DNA of 64,000 nucleotides, taken from assembly GCA_032718475.1 (NCBI GenBank), contig JAUCBJ010003287.1, positions 28,176 to 92,175 on the forward strand, written 5' to 3'. This stretch comes from Nemertoderma westbladi (Eukaryota > Xenacoelomorpha > Nemertodermatida > Nemertodermatidae). Every line of letters starts with the position of its first letter. Position 1 is the first letter of the stretch. Under the pieces are notes generated by a model. The model searched no databases. It saw only the letters and a list, made by a program, of their open reading frames with translations, and was not told where the DNA came from. A program made the translations under genes and the position numbers. Positions 49,311 through 58,954 of this stretch are shown one piece after another.

Positions 49311-51153
49311 CTACTACTACTACTAGGATCGGCATGCTGCATTGCAGCTGCATTTTTAAGAATGCTGTGCCAGCTTGTCAACAAAATTGCACCGCCACAA
49401 CTCCCTATCACCCATGACATTTGCTAGATCATCCGCATCTTTAAGGCCAGTGTCCTTTAAGATGCGTCTCAAGAAAGTAATGGGCTGTCCACCATGCTTA
49501 TTCACTCCATGAGGCTGCCAAAGTACAAGATTATGCACTGGCTGGTCCTCACGGCGAAAGCAATGTCCTGCAAAGCGGAGGCGATTTTGTTCTAGTGTCA
49601 AGCTTGGGGGAACCAATGAGACACCTCCAATGTTATATAGTGTCTGGTTGGAGATGTGTGCATTGTACTTGACACAATGAACCCGGCGTAGCATTCTTGT
49701 GAATGTGCCATCCAGAGATTTGGTGTCCTCAGCAGTTAGAGCCCAGCATGGACTCCCGTAGAGGAGTAGTGGTACTACTGCTGCTCTAAATAATCGGACC
49801 TTAAGTTTCCGATTAATTCTCGGTGACTTCCAAATCCTGGAAAGCCTATTCAAGGCTGCCCATGCCTTTCCCTTACGTATTCGAAGGTCCTCACCTGACT
49901 TCCGGATCCATGATCCCAGGCAACAGAAGTCGTCCACATTCTCAAGCATACCATCTTTTGAGCTTATGCTCATCCGATCAGAGACTTGCTGAGGACTTTC
50001 AAAGTTAACTGTCAGAATTTTGGTCTTTCTGGAGTTAATAAAAAGACCAACACTAGAAGCAGCATGTTCTAATGAGCTGAGGAGCCGTTGGGCTCCCTCT
50101 AATGATTCTGAGAGTACTCCTAAGTCATCAGCAAAGTCTAGATCAGTTAGGTACTTGGCAGGATTTCCTCGACTTCTGGAGCCAGTAGGTGGAGTCATCA
50201 TCACCCCATCATCATTATAATGATCTAAGGACATGCGTAGAACATAGTCAACCACAATAATGAACAAGAATGGTGCAAGTGTGTCTCCTTGGAGGACGCC
50301 CCATAACACTTCAAATGGTTCTGTGTCACCGTCAACAGTAGACACAAATGTTGTCGAACCATCGTATACTGATCTGATTGCTGCAATAATTTCATCAGGA
50401 ATCCAATATAATGAAAGTATGCTGAACATACGTGAGCGAGAGACTGAATCAAAGGCCTTGAAGAAGTCAACAAAGATAACAGCCAGTTGCCTGTCTTTCT
50501 TTTTTGATAACTCTTCAATTATCCTTCTAAGTGCCAAAATGGGCTCCATGGTCCCACGACCTTTACGGAACCCATTCTGATTTCCACGGAGCAGTCTCTC
50601 AATGGGATCCCTGATGCGATTTAATAGAATCCTATTGTTTAGCTTTGCAGCAATCGAGATCAATGAGATTCCCCGAAAAGAACCATAGAGTATTAGGTTG
50701 CCCTTCTTGGGAACTGGCACCAACTTATTTGTTTTCATTTCTTGTGGGACTCTTGTTGTTCGGTACATGTCTACTATGATGGGATAGATGAGCTTTAAAC
50801 ACTCAGGTATTTTAAAGACCTCAGGGGGAACACCATCTACTCCACTGGAACGATTGGTCTTAATGCTCTTTGCAGCAGCCTTCACTTCTGCAAAGGAGAT
50901 ATCGCCAATGGGAATATCTGGGAGTACAGACTCAGACACTTTTACTTCTATAAAGTTATCAGGCAATACCCTGTCATTATTGAGGAGCTTTTCAAAGTGG
51001 GCTTTCCAACCATTGAGGCGATCGGCTGGTGATTCAGCCTTAACCTTAGTGGTTGGTTGGCTTTTCCGCCCAGTAAGCAGATTGATCGATTTCCATGCTT
51101 GGGATGAATGCCTGCTGTCGTCAGAATCATTGATGGCATCAACCTGTTGGTTT
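49311..51153 (-). mobile_element. LINE A copy 1: RTE-like non-LTR retrotransposon, 5'-truncated
   Basis: Minus-strand ORF2 part, open from the truncation point to a stop at 49,356. In order it shows the EN-RT linker (KSINLLTGRK), the RT fingers region (KTNRSSGVDGVPPEVFK), FRGISLISIAAKLNNRI, GFRKGRGTMEPI, the metal-binding block VIFVDFFKAFDSVSR, GVLQGDTLAPFLFII, the catalytic LDFADDLGVLS, then NSRKTKILTVN, YGSPCWALTAEDTKSLD and RLRFAGHCFRREDQPV. The C-terminus and very short 3' untranslated region followed by a (TAG)n tail (49,311-49,325) fit RTE-type LINEs; clade assignment is inferred. Catalytic residues are intact, but the endonuclease is missing. Upstream the frame runs accidentally into the 21-bp minisatellite. 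Confidence 0.9.
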
Positions 51154-51689
51154 TCCAACAGTTCCATAAGAAGAGGGGACAGTTCCACAAGAAGAGGGGA
51201 CAGTTCCACAAGAAGAGGGGACAGTTCCATAAGAAGAGGGGAGAGTTCCACAAGAAGAGGGGACAGTTCCACAAGAAGAGGGGACAGTTCCACAAGAAGA
51301 GGGGAGAGTCCACAAGAAGAGGGGACAGTTCCACAAGAAGAGGGGACAGTTCCACAAGAAGAGGGAACAGTTCCACAAGAAGAGGGGACAGTTCCACAAG
51401 AAGAGGGGACAGTTCCACAAGAAAAGGGGACAGTTCCACAAGAAGAGGGGACAGTTCCACAAGAAGAGGGGACAGTTCCACAAGAAGAGGGGACAGTTCC
51501 ACAAGAAGAGTGGACAGTTCCACAAGAAGAGGGAACAGTACCACAAGAGGATGGGACAGTTCCACAAGAAGAGGGGACAGTTCCACAAGAAGAGGGGGCA
51601 GTTCCACAAGAAGAGGGGACAGTTCCACAAGAAGATGGGCAGTTCCACAAGAAGAGGGGACAGTTCCGCAAGAAGAGGGGACAGTTCCA
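51154..51689. repeat. 21-bp minisatellite, array 2
   Basis: About 25 copies of the same 21-bp unit as at 48,852-49,310. The diagnostic variants appear in the same order: GAGAGTCC, GGGAACAG, GAAAAGGGG, GTGGACAG, AGTACC, GAGGATG, GGGGGCAG, GATGGGCAG, TTCCGCAAG. This shows the two arrays are duplicates (offset 2,379), with a few extra copies at the left end of array 2, including TTCCATAAG variants. It lies between the truncated 5' end of LINE A copy 1 and the (TAG)n tail of LINE A copy 2. Confidence 0.95.
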
Positions 51690-54037
51690 CTACTACTACT
51701 ACTAGGATCGGCATGCTGCATTGCAGCTCCATTTTTAAGAATGCTGTGCCGGCTTGTCAACAAAATTGCACCGCCACAACTCCCTATCACCCATGACATT
51801 TGCTAGATCATCCGCATCTTTAAGGCCAGTGTCCTTTAAGATGCGTCTCAAGAAAGTCATGGGCTGTCCACCATGCTTATTCACTCCATGAGGTTGCCAA
51901 AGTACAAGATTATGCACTGGCTGGTCCTCACGGCGATAGCAATGTCCTGCAAAGCGGAGGCGAATTTGTTCTAGTGTCAAGCTTGGGGGACCCAATGAGA
52001 CACCTCCAATGTTATATAGTGTCTGGTTGGAGATGTGTGCATTGTACTTGACACAATGAACCCGGCGTAGCATTCTTGTGAATGTGCCATCCAGAGATTT
52101 GGTGTCCTCAGCAGTTAGAGCCCAGCATGGACTCCCGTAGAGGAGTACTGGAACTACTGCTGCTCTAAATAATCGGACCTTAAGTTTCCGATTAATTCTC
52201 GGTGACTTCCAAATCCTGGAAAGCCTATTCAAGGCTGCCCATGCCTTTCCCTTACGTATTCGAAGGTCCTCACCTGACTTCCGGATCCATGATCCCAGGT
52301 AACAGAAGTCGTCCACATGCTCAAGCATACCATCCTTTGAGCTTATGCTCATCCGATCAGAGACTTGCTGAGGACTTTCAAAGTTAACTGTCAGAATTTT
52401 GGTCTTTCTGGAGTTAATAAAAAGACCAACACTAGAAGCAGCATGTTCTAATGAGCTGAGGAGCCGTTGGGCTCCCTCTAATGATTCTGAGAGTACTCCT
52501 AAGTCATCAGCAAAGTCTAGATCAGTTAGGTACTTGGCAGGATTTCCTCGACTTCTGGAGCCAGTAGGTGGAGTTATCATCACCCCATCATCATTATAAT
52601 GATCTAAGGACATGCGTAGGACATAGTCAAACACAATAATGAACAAGAATGGTGCAAGTGTGTCTCTTTGGAGGACGCCCCATAACACTTCAAATGGTTC
52701 TGTGTCACCGTCAACAGTAGACACAAATGTTGTCGAACCATCATATACTGATCTGATTGCTGCAATAATTTCATCAGGAATCCCATATAATGAAAGTATG
52801 CTGAACATACGTGAGCGAGAGACTGAATCAAAGGCCTTGAAGAAGTCAACAAAGATAACAGCCAGATGCCTGTCTTTCTTTTTTGATAACTCTTCAATTA
52901 TCCTTCTAAGTGCCAAAATGGGCTCCATGGTCCCACGACCTTTACGGAACCCATTCTGATTTCCACGGAGCAGTCTCTCAATGGGATCCCTGATGCGATT
53001 TAATAGAATCCTATTGTTTAGCTTTGCAGCAATCGAGATCAATGAGATTCCCCGAAAAGAACCATAGAGTGTTAGGTTGCCCTTCTTGGGAACTGGCACC
53101 AACTTATTTGTTTTCATTTCTTGTGGGACTCTTGTTGTTCGGTACATGTCTACTATGATGGGATAGATGAGCTTTAAACACTCAGGTATTTTAAAGACCT
53201 CAGGGGGAACACCATCTACTCCACTGGCACGATTGGTCTTAATGCTCTTTGAAGCAGCCTTCACTTCTGCAAAGGAGATATCGCCAATGGGAATATCTGG
53301 GAGTACAGACTCAGACACTTTACTTCTATAAAGTTATCAGGCAATACCCTGTCATTATTGAGGAGCTTTTCAAAGTGGGCTTTCCAACCATTGAGGCGAT
53401 CGGCTGGTGATTCAGCCTTAACCTTGGTGGTTGGTTGGCTTTTCCGCCCAGTAAGCAGATTGATCGATTTCCATGCCTGGGATGATTGCCTGCTGTCGTC
53501 AGCATCATTGATGACATCAACCTGTTGGTTTATTAGCTCCTGTAGATTAGCAGAGTACTGCCTGTTCAGGGACCTAGATGCAGCCTTAACTGCATTCTTG
53601 GCTGCTGTAGTCTGTTTGAGCCGGGACTCTTTCTGCGCCTTATGAAGGTCATTTCGGCACTTCTGAATTTTGTTGTCAGTCCAGGGGGCCCTTTTCCTGT
53701 TTCGAGGGTATACAGGAACTGTTTCTGCAGCTGCTAACTTAACTGCTTCTGTAAAGGCAGTATAGCCCTCACAGTGATCTGCCGCCTCAGAGGCAAGAGC
53801 CTCATACCTATTGCTCAGCTGTAGTGTGAAGCTGGATCTCACACTTGGCTGTTGCAACAGAGAGGACCAGTCATGCCGCGGCAAGGCAGATTTCGTTGTT
53901 CTGCTAGCACCAGACTAAGTCTTACCTTGGCCACAATAAGGCGGTGATCACTGGAGAAGGGTCGAAGTGTAAATGCATTACAGTCTTGTATAGAGCTCCT
54001 GTATTTCCTACGAAACAGAATATGGTCTATACAGTGG
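51690..54037 (-). mobile_element. LINE A copy 2, with endonuclease C-terminus; frameshifted
   Basis: Near-identical to copy 1 but longer at the 5' side. From the 5' end it shows the end of the AP-type endonuclease (CIDHILFRRKYRSS, then SSDHRLIVAKVRLSL, about 53,910-54,037), the EN-RT linker (open frame 53,261-53,884, with PRHDWSSLLQQ and a Lys/Arg-rich segment), and the RT plus C-terminal frame (51,735-53,318, catalytic LDFADD retained). Two frameshifts separate these: one near 53,900-53,920, and a one-base loss in a T run at about 53,319-53,321 (TTT against TTTT in copy 1). One motif differs, VLQRDTLAP in place of VLQGDTLAP. The element is dead. Its 5' end abuts LINE B. Confidence 0.88.
51735..53318 (-). 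pseudogene. LINE A copy 2 reverse transcriptase ORF fragment
   Basis: The 527-codon open frame covers RT fingers and palm and the C-terminal domain. The two catalytic aspartates of FADD are present, as is the first metal-binding aspartate in VIFVDFFKAFD. The 5' neighbour frame (53,261-53,884) overlaps it and carries the linker; the one-base deletion near 53,320 splits what is one frame in copy 1. Without a complete endonuclease and 5' end it cannot be autonomous. Stop codon and (TAG)n tail are as in copy 1. Confidence 0.85.
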
Positions 54038-54680
54038 ATGAAAGATCATGAAACGGAATCGGGTTAGTGCAGATAAGATGGTGGAAACCATGTGAAGTCG
54101 CCCTGGTAACAATATGTCGATTGGCCTGGTTTCCTTGTTTCCATGTCGAACAGCTGAAGGCCGGACCAGCAGTGTAATGTTCATTTTCAAAGTTTGTCTC
54201 TCGTTCTATACGATATTTTCGATATTCTTCAAGGACTGATGGTTTTATAATTCCAGGATGCTGTTTGATTATATTGTCTACTAGAGTTTCACAGTTAGCA
54301 AGGTGGCGTGCTAGAGTCGCCGAAGAGTTCATGGGGAGACAGAGAAGACGTTTAAGAAACTTGGCTTTAATTTTATATATTTCTTTTAAGTTAGCAGATG
54401 TGAAAAATTGTGCAATCTCGGGGAAGCTGTAAGTTACTGCAGGGTAAATTTTCATCCTAAATATCTTTAGACCATTTTCAATAGAAACAAGGTTAATATT
54501 TCTTAAACAACCAATTAGTGAGAAGGCTCGTTGTTTTTTGTTTTCAATATGCTGAGAAAAGCAGAGTGTTGGTTGTAGCGTAACTCCTAGATAAACATAT
54601 CTGTTAGAAATTTCTACAGGTTGACCATCGAAAAAGAACTTATCCTGGTTTGCTAATCGTCCCCCTCGTCGAAACTTCAT
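54038..54680 (-). pseudogene. LINE B ORF2, C-terminal region
   Basis: Open frame of about 215 codons with YVYLGVTLQPTLCFSQHI, a run of basic residues (ENKKQRAFSLIGCLRN), ALPVTY-like MKIYPAVTYSFPEI, and FLKRLLCLPMNSSATLARHL. This is the post-RT thumb-like region common in Jockey/I-type LINEs. An in-frame stop separates it from the RT piece upstream. Its end at PIPFHDLSS meets LINE A sequence (the last three codons before the stop are LINE A-derived), marking the junction near 54,037. Confidence 0.75.
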
Positions 54681-54710
54681 TATTTTGTTTTGGTGAGATT
54701 TAAATACATT

Positions 54711-55607
54711 TTATTTTACTTTACACTCAGTACATAATTCGTCCAGGGCCGATTGGATAACAGATATATCGGAGAAGTACAGAACCAAGTCATCTGCAAA
54801 GAAGATGAACCATAGAGCCGACCCAATACGACGCAAACATGTTGCCAGGTCTGTTATAAACATTAAAAATGCTGTAGGAGAAAAGCAGTCTACCCTGTAA
54901 AATACCACGCAGCTGTTGAATCGGTGATGAATATCGTATTCCATCGCAAAGTTTTACTGAGTTATTTAATTAATATGTCTTTAATTAGATCGTATAATTT
55001 ACCTTTTAATATTGAATTGTGTGTACATTTTCCAGAGTAAGATTTTTCTATCCACCATGTCAAAGGCTTTTTCAAAGTCGATGAAAGCTGCGTAGACGGG
55101 AATTGAATGGTCAGCCTCGGCATATAGGTTATCATATATAAAACTAGTTAATTTTCTAATTGCTTGTCTTGTTGATTTGCCATTGATAAATCCATATTGC
55201 TCTGGGGGAAATAAATGTCTAGCGTGTGTTACGACGCGTGTATAAATAACAGATGTTAGTATCTTTAGTAGAACACAAATCAAGGCTATACCGCGATAGT
55301 TACAGGGATCTGATGTGCTGCCTTTACCTTTGTATAGAACCTTCATAATACTCATTCTCCAAATCCAAGGAATACAACTAATATTTAAGCATGTGTTATA
55401 CAGTAGGACCAGAATGGTCAGTAAAAATGGTAAAGCGAGCTTAATATGCTCATAAAATAAACCGCCCAAGCCACAGGCTTTCTTGTTAGCTGTTTTATCA
55501 ATGGCGACTTTTACTTCGGTTTCATTAAACGGGGCATTGAATCAGTCATCTGTGTTCTTCTCTGTAGGTTCTGGCAGCGGCATCTCAGACTCTTCATTAT
55601 CGAACAT
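54711..55607 (-). pseudogene. LINE B ORF2, reverse transcriptase domain (frameshifted)
   Basis: The 5' part (54,999-55,607) reads EVKVAIDKTANKKACGLGG, MSIMKVLYKGKGSTSDPCNY, RGIALICVLLKILTS, PPEQYGFINGKSTRQAI and FIDFEKAFDMVDR, the RT blocks up to the first catalytic Asp. Around 54,940-55,000 the frame shifts; alternative frames show NIKGKLYDLIKDIL and GILQGRLL, the expected next blocks. The last piece (54,711-54,944) has SPTAFLMFITDLA and FFADDLVLYFSD with the catalytic Asp pair. At least three frame changes and two stops make it inactive. Confidence 0.85.
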
Positions 55608-56060
55608 CTATGTTTGCCCAATCAGACCATTGCAGTGATCTTCAAGCTTCTCTATATCGATAGGTGCTGTTGATGGACTATGAGTTTCCGCCCACAGAGA
55701 CCATGGAGTAATTTCAGTCCGTGCTAACCTTTTCAGTAGCTGAGCTTCGTCGTGTGCAGTCTTATTTGCCTTCAATAACTTTTTGTAGCACCGCCGAAGA
55801 TCCCAGTATATAACAACGTCTTGCGTTTGTCGGCCCTGGTTATTCAGCAACGTGAGCAGCTCTTGTTTCTTACTGCGCCATTCCTCATCGAACCACGGTT
55901 GATGGTGGTTAGTTCTCTCAAAGACTTTCCGGCTCGCGGCTGACGAAATAGCTTCGTTTATATCGGTTACAGCAGAGTCAACATCATTGTTTAGAAGGCT
56001 GGAGATAATGTCTTCGGTGTGTCGATGGTGTTGAAGGGTATCAGTGTCCAATCTTCGCGA
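55608..56060 (-). pseudogene. LINE B ORF2, linker between endonuclease and RT
   Basis: The frame reads DTDTLQHHRHTEDIIS, then NHHQPWFDEEWRSKKQELL, and a Lys/Arg-rich helical segment WDLRRCYKKLLKANKTAHDE. The pattern PWFDxEW followed by a basic coiled region is typical between the endonuclease and RT of many LINEs. It ends with an in-frame TAG near 55,607; the same frame continues into the RT after that stop and a TGA near 55,540. Confidence 0.7.
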
Positions 56061-56083
56061 TAATTTCGAAGCTGGTTTGTCAA

Positions 56084-56765
56084 CTACACGACAAGACCGT
56101 TCGCTGGTGCTTCCACAGTGGATCCAGCGTTATTCTGGTTTCGCATGTGGAATCTACCCAGATCGATAGTGCTAGTACCTTGAGGAGAGTAGTACGTAAA
56201 TTCGGAGGGACTGTTTTGAAGCGCGAAACCAATCGATTTGAGGCTGCTCGTTAGATCACTTCCGCGATTGTCTTGAGCCCCGTTATCTATACGACAGTTA
56301 AAGTCTCCGCTGACTATTATTGACGAATTAGGTCTAGTGTATGTCTAGTGCTTCATACACACTCAATAAAATATCACCAACAGTTGTATCAGGGGTAAAA
56401 TAAAACACCAGAATAAAACCAATCGTAGTGTGTATAACTATGTAATATTCTGTTGAAGTAATCAATTTTGGTGTCAGTTCTGGTTTCGCAAGAATAACAA
56501 GCCCACCCTGTGGGCGGCCTCGTGGTGGCTGTGTTGCAGGCTGAATAAAAGGACAGTAACTATCTATAGAGGGAGTAGCATCGCTGATAAACGTTTCTGT
56601 TAACAATGCTACATCACAGTTCTGAAGTAGTTCATGTGGACTGGCGACAGATTGTAAGTATTTAAGACCCTCAACATTCCACAGCGTTATAGTTGTATGA
56701 GATAGAACCTCGATTGATAATTGAGATCCAGTAGAAGTGCTTTGTATGTATCTGTGCTGGGTCAT
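56084..56765 (-). pseudogene. LINE B ORF2, AP-type endonuclease domain
   Basis: ORF2 begins with ATG at 56,763-56,765. The first open piece (to 56,334) contains TITLWNVEGL, CDVALLTETF, with the catalytic Glu, and RGRPQGGLVIL, the N-terminal blocks of the exonuclease-endonuclease-phosphatase fold. A frameshift near 56,330 leads to SGDFNCRIDN (GDFN at 56,297-56,308, catalytic Asp/Asn) and GTSTIDL. The SDH-containing last block is not recognisable; the frame stops at about 56,084-56,086. Function in a live element is to nick target DNA; this copy is broken. Confidence 0.8.
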
Positions 56766-57475
56766 TCAATCTGATTTATACGATGGTTATTGTGTACCCC
56801 ATCTTGAACGCTAGACTGAGCATGGAAATGTTGTCTTGGTTGTAGCCCGAACTTTACTCGTTCAGCGTTGGATAGTCTGTAGTTTTTTATTGTAATTCCC
56901 CTTTCCCAATTGTTCGGATTCATTAATTCGGAGCGATTATCCTGATCACATACCACATGAAAGGACCTGCTGGTGGATTCGGGATATACCGGGAGACCGT
57001 GTGTTTCGTAGTTGGCGATTCCTAGACTCGATATGTATTGCGATATAGACTCTTCCGATTCGCCGAGGTTAACGCGCCCGATATGGACATGCGCTCTTCG
57101 TGATGCCGTGGTAGATTCGGGGACCTGGGCAGCACGAAGCGATCCGCCCTGCAGATTTCCTCGAACAACTGGTCGTGGTTCACTGCGTTGCGACCCTCTA
57201 GTAATAGTAGACGTCGCGGGTGCTGCAGCAATCGAGCTCGATATGAGCGGTTGGCGTTGAGGGTGAACAGTCGAAAGGTGAGGAAGGTTTCGTGTTTGTG
57301 GGTCGTTCATTGGAGTGACTGCAGTACCATGTACAGCTGTCGAGTATAATAGTCGAGGAGTTTGTACAGTTGTTTGAGCTAGAGTTTGCTGGATCAATTC
57401 GTTTTTAGATTGAATGGTTTCCTCTCTTGCTGCCGCCAGTTTGTCAATTACATTACAGTAAGCACAGATATGAGT
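56762..57475 (-). pseudogene. LINE B ORF1 (RNA-binding-type protein, partial)
   Basis: The open frame runs from an upstream stop at 57,476-57,478 to TGA at 56,762-56,764. Near its start is a CxxC motif (ICAYC) followed by a helical Glu/Ala/Lys-rich stretch (VIDKLAAAREETIQSKNEL), then a low-complexity Thr/Ser/Pro/Gln region. The C-terminal half, from AHVHIGRVNLGESEES to RGITIKNYR, has the pattern of the compact RNA-binding fold of LINE ORF1 proteins. No ATG lies at the start of the open frame, so the true N-terminus is lost or further upstream beyond the stop. The stop overlaps the ORF2 start as ATGA. Confidence 0.65.
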
Positions 57476-57478
57476 TCA

Positions 57479-57782
57479 TTTCATTGGCTATATATATCAG
57501 ATTAGATGAAACCATAGGTTGTGACAGTTCTGGGAGCGCCGTGCCTGACCTGTAGTCTAATTTCCACGCGAAATATTGTTTGAAAAAACATTTGTGCAAA
57601 GCATAGTAATGTTTTGAATTGAATTGGTTGTCTAACCAAAGTTACATGTTGGATTGGATGCGGACGAGAGAGTCCACGACCATGTATTGTGGTCATACAG
57701 ACGCGAGCATAAAATGATCCCGCGAACCACCAATTAGTTTAGATATTTTACTTAGATAGATAATTATTATTATTATTAATAC
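57479..57782 (-). other. Intron sequence or LINE B 5' leader
   Basis: Between the donor of the fifth host exon and the LINE B ORF1 frame. It contains an ATT-rich microsatellite (about 57,762-57,778) and an open minus-strand frame (57,502-57,696) with no recognisable domain. It could hold the LINE B 5' untranslated region, with the LINE sitting in the intron that follows exon 5, in the same orientation as the host gene. Confidence 0.45.
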
Positions 57783-57995
57783 TCGCCTCTCAAACTCCGC
57801 ATTCAGTAAAGCGGACTGCCTGATTGTTGCCCCGACTAGTTTCTCCTTTATCTGGTATAACGACGCTATCCCAATGTCAGACACATCATGCTCAGAGAAA
57901 CGGTAACGTTTCAGTACCCCGTTGATTTTCTCAATATCGCACTCCCATCGCTCAAACACATCGTCTTTCGAATGGTTACAGACACTATGCATAAA
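57783..57995 (-). CDS. Host gene exon: spectrin-repeat-like segment
   Basis: 213 nt, 71 codons, phase 0 at both ends; acceptor ATCTTACAG, donor CGA|GTATTA. The translation has DDVFERWECDIEKINGVLKR, then a second helix SDIGIASLYQIKEKLVGATI, and RQSALLNAEFERR. The spacing of Trp, SDI and the closing Arg/Leu helix resembles the first spectrin repeat after the actin-binding domain of beta-spectrin-like proteins. The donor is weaker than the others, so the 3' boundary is less sure. No further exon was identified to the left before LINE B. Confidence 0.75.
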
Positions 57996-58399
57996 CTGTA
58001 AGATTGGATAATAAATAATCTCAATTGACGTGACAGACGGAAAATTACAAAAAAAACATGGAAAAAATACACTAAAAATGTCTTCACAATCCCCCGACTG
58101 CATTAATCATAAAGTTATAGATGGGGTAAATTATTAATTGAATTTATTCTTTACTTTTTGTTGGTTTCCGTAACGTATATGGTTTGGAGTAGAAGATTAA
58201 CATTTTTTGAATTTTTTCGAAAAAATACGGAGCCCCTAAACAAATTTTTTTTCATTTATTTTTTTCAAAATAGGGGCTCCGTAAAAAAATTTAAAATTTT
58301 TTGTATTTATTTTCAAATTTAAATTTCCGGGATTCTGACAAATAACGTTTTTTTTCTTATACCCGGAATTCAGTTCTGTACACTTTACACAAGAGTTAC
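57996..58399 (-). other. 404-bp host intron with foldback
   Basis: AT-rich intron between the last two exons found. It contains a perfect 13-bp inverted repeat described separately, long A and T runs, and no coding signal. Confidence 0.7.
58226..58283. other. 13-bp perfect inverted repeat in intron
   Basis: TACGGAGCCCCTA (58,226-58,238) and TAGGGGCTCCGTA (58,271-58,283) are exact reverse complements around a 32-nt AT-rich loop, in a background of A/T runs. In the host pre-mRNA it would form a stable hairpin. It could also be the core of a small foldback transposon; no target-site duplication was recognised. Confidence 0.7.
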
Positions 58400-58648
58400 A
58401 TAGTCCTCCAGAAGTATCTCTACTGTATTGTATTGCTTCTGTACCTTTGTAGCCAATGGGTGATCAGCAGGTAGCGGTAGTTCATCTTCTATCGCTCCCA
58501 AACTCTCCCGCAACCACGAACTCAATTCAAACGCCTTATCTTTGTACTGCTGCACTGTTACATCATCTAGGTTGTTATTTTGTTTCATTATCGCTTGATA
58601 TAACATTGCGAGGTAAATCAGCATCGGTAGATCATCCGAGTCTGCAAT
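58400..58648 (-). CDS. Host gene exon: end of second CH domain and start of helical region
   Basis: 249 nt, 83 codons, acceptor CTGCAG before ATTGCAG, donor TAT|GTAACT. It starts IADSDDLPMLIYLAMLYQ, the final CH helix (usually DEKSIMTYVxxFY), then shows YKDKAFELSSWLRESLGAIE, an amphipathic helix like the first helix of spectrin repeats, and ends TVEILLEDY. If the donor is skipped, translation continues only VTLV to a TAA at about 58,385, giving a possible short isoform ending just after the actin-binding domain. A second AG (TTGCAG) 7 nt downstream of the chosen acceptor would break the frame. Confidence 0.85.
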
Positions 58649-58954
58649 CTGCAGGTTTTAATGGTTTAATAAGTCGGTTTCGGTTATAGCAGAAAATTAT
58701 AGGAGACTTCAACTACAACAATAGGCCTATCCTACACATTATAGAAAATTTCCACACACTTTATGGTTATATTGTAGGGAAGTGTATAAAGTATGACTTT
58801 ATATAACGCCAGTCTCGAGTGCGAATTATTTAGAGTAAAATACTGTAACGAGGGTCTTGGTATTAAAAAACGTGGTGGGTAAAGTATAGATAATTAATTT
58901 AAATTACAACAATAAATATATTGCTAAACACAAACAAACAAACACCGCACATAC
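58649..58954 (-). other. 306-bp host intron
   Basis: Short intron between two CH-domain exons, donor GTATGT at 58,954 and acceptor CTGCAG at 58,649. It contains a TAGGCCTA palindrome (about 58,722). No other feature is visible. Confidence 0.7.

Larger units (their letters stand above)
48922..53530. repeat. 2,379-bp tandem duplication of minisatellite plus LINE A 3' part
   Basis: Minisatellite variant order and LINE A sequence align between 48,922-51,153 and 51,301-53,531 at offset 2,379 (2,378 beyond the one-base indel near 53,320). The shared LINE sequence stops at CCTGTTGGTTT (51,143-51,153 and 53,521-53,531), after which copy 1 enters minisatellite and copy 2 continues into more 5' LINE sequence. 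This defines a duplication junction at 51,153/51,154. Only scattered base changes separate the copies, so the event is recent. Confidence 0.85.
54038..57475 (-). mobile_element. LINE B: decayed two-ORF non-LTR retrotransposon
   Basis: Minus-strand element, unrelated in detail to LINE A. In 5'-3' order it has ORF1 (56,762-57,475), then ORF2 broken into an endonuclease (about 56,084-56,765), EN-RT linker (55,608-56,085), reverse transcriptase (54,711-55,607) and C-terminal region (about 54,040-54,680). Multiple frameshifts and in-frame stops make it inactive. The 3' end is cut where LINE A copy 2 begins (about 54,037), and no LINE B tail was found beyond the LINE A/minisatellite block. The clade is not assigned; the RT and YLGVTLQPTLCFSQHI-type C-terminus resemble the Jockey/I/CR1 side of LINE diversity more than RTE. 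Confidence 0.85.

Noticed and set aside
49823-50580. Plus-strand frames opposite LINE A RT
   Set aside because: They are shadows recurring identically opposite each LINE A copy (52,202-52,959 and, inverted, 59,708-60,465).
48817-51806. Overlapping long frames on both strands (LFLWNCP, SSCGTVP, STRRGDS repeats)
   Set aside because: A 21-bp period keeps all six frames open; this is minisatellite, not protein.
57012-57260. Open frame antisense to LINE B ORF1
   Set aside because: It mirrors the ORF1 coding strand, where the ORF1 domain pattern and ATGA overlap support the minus strand.
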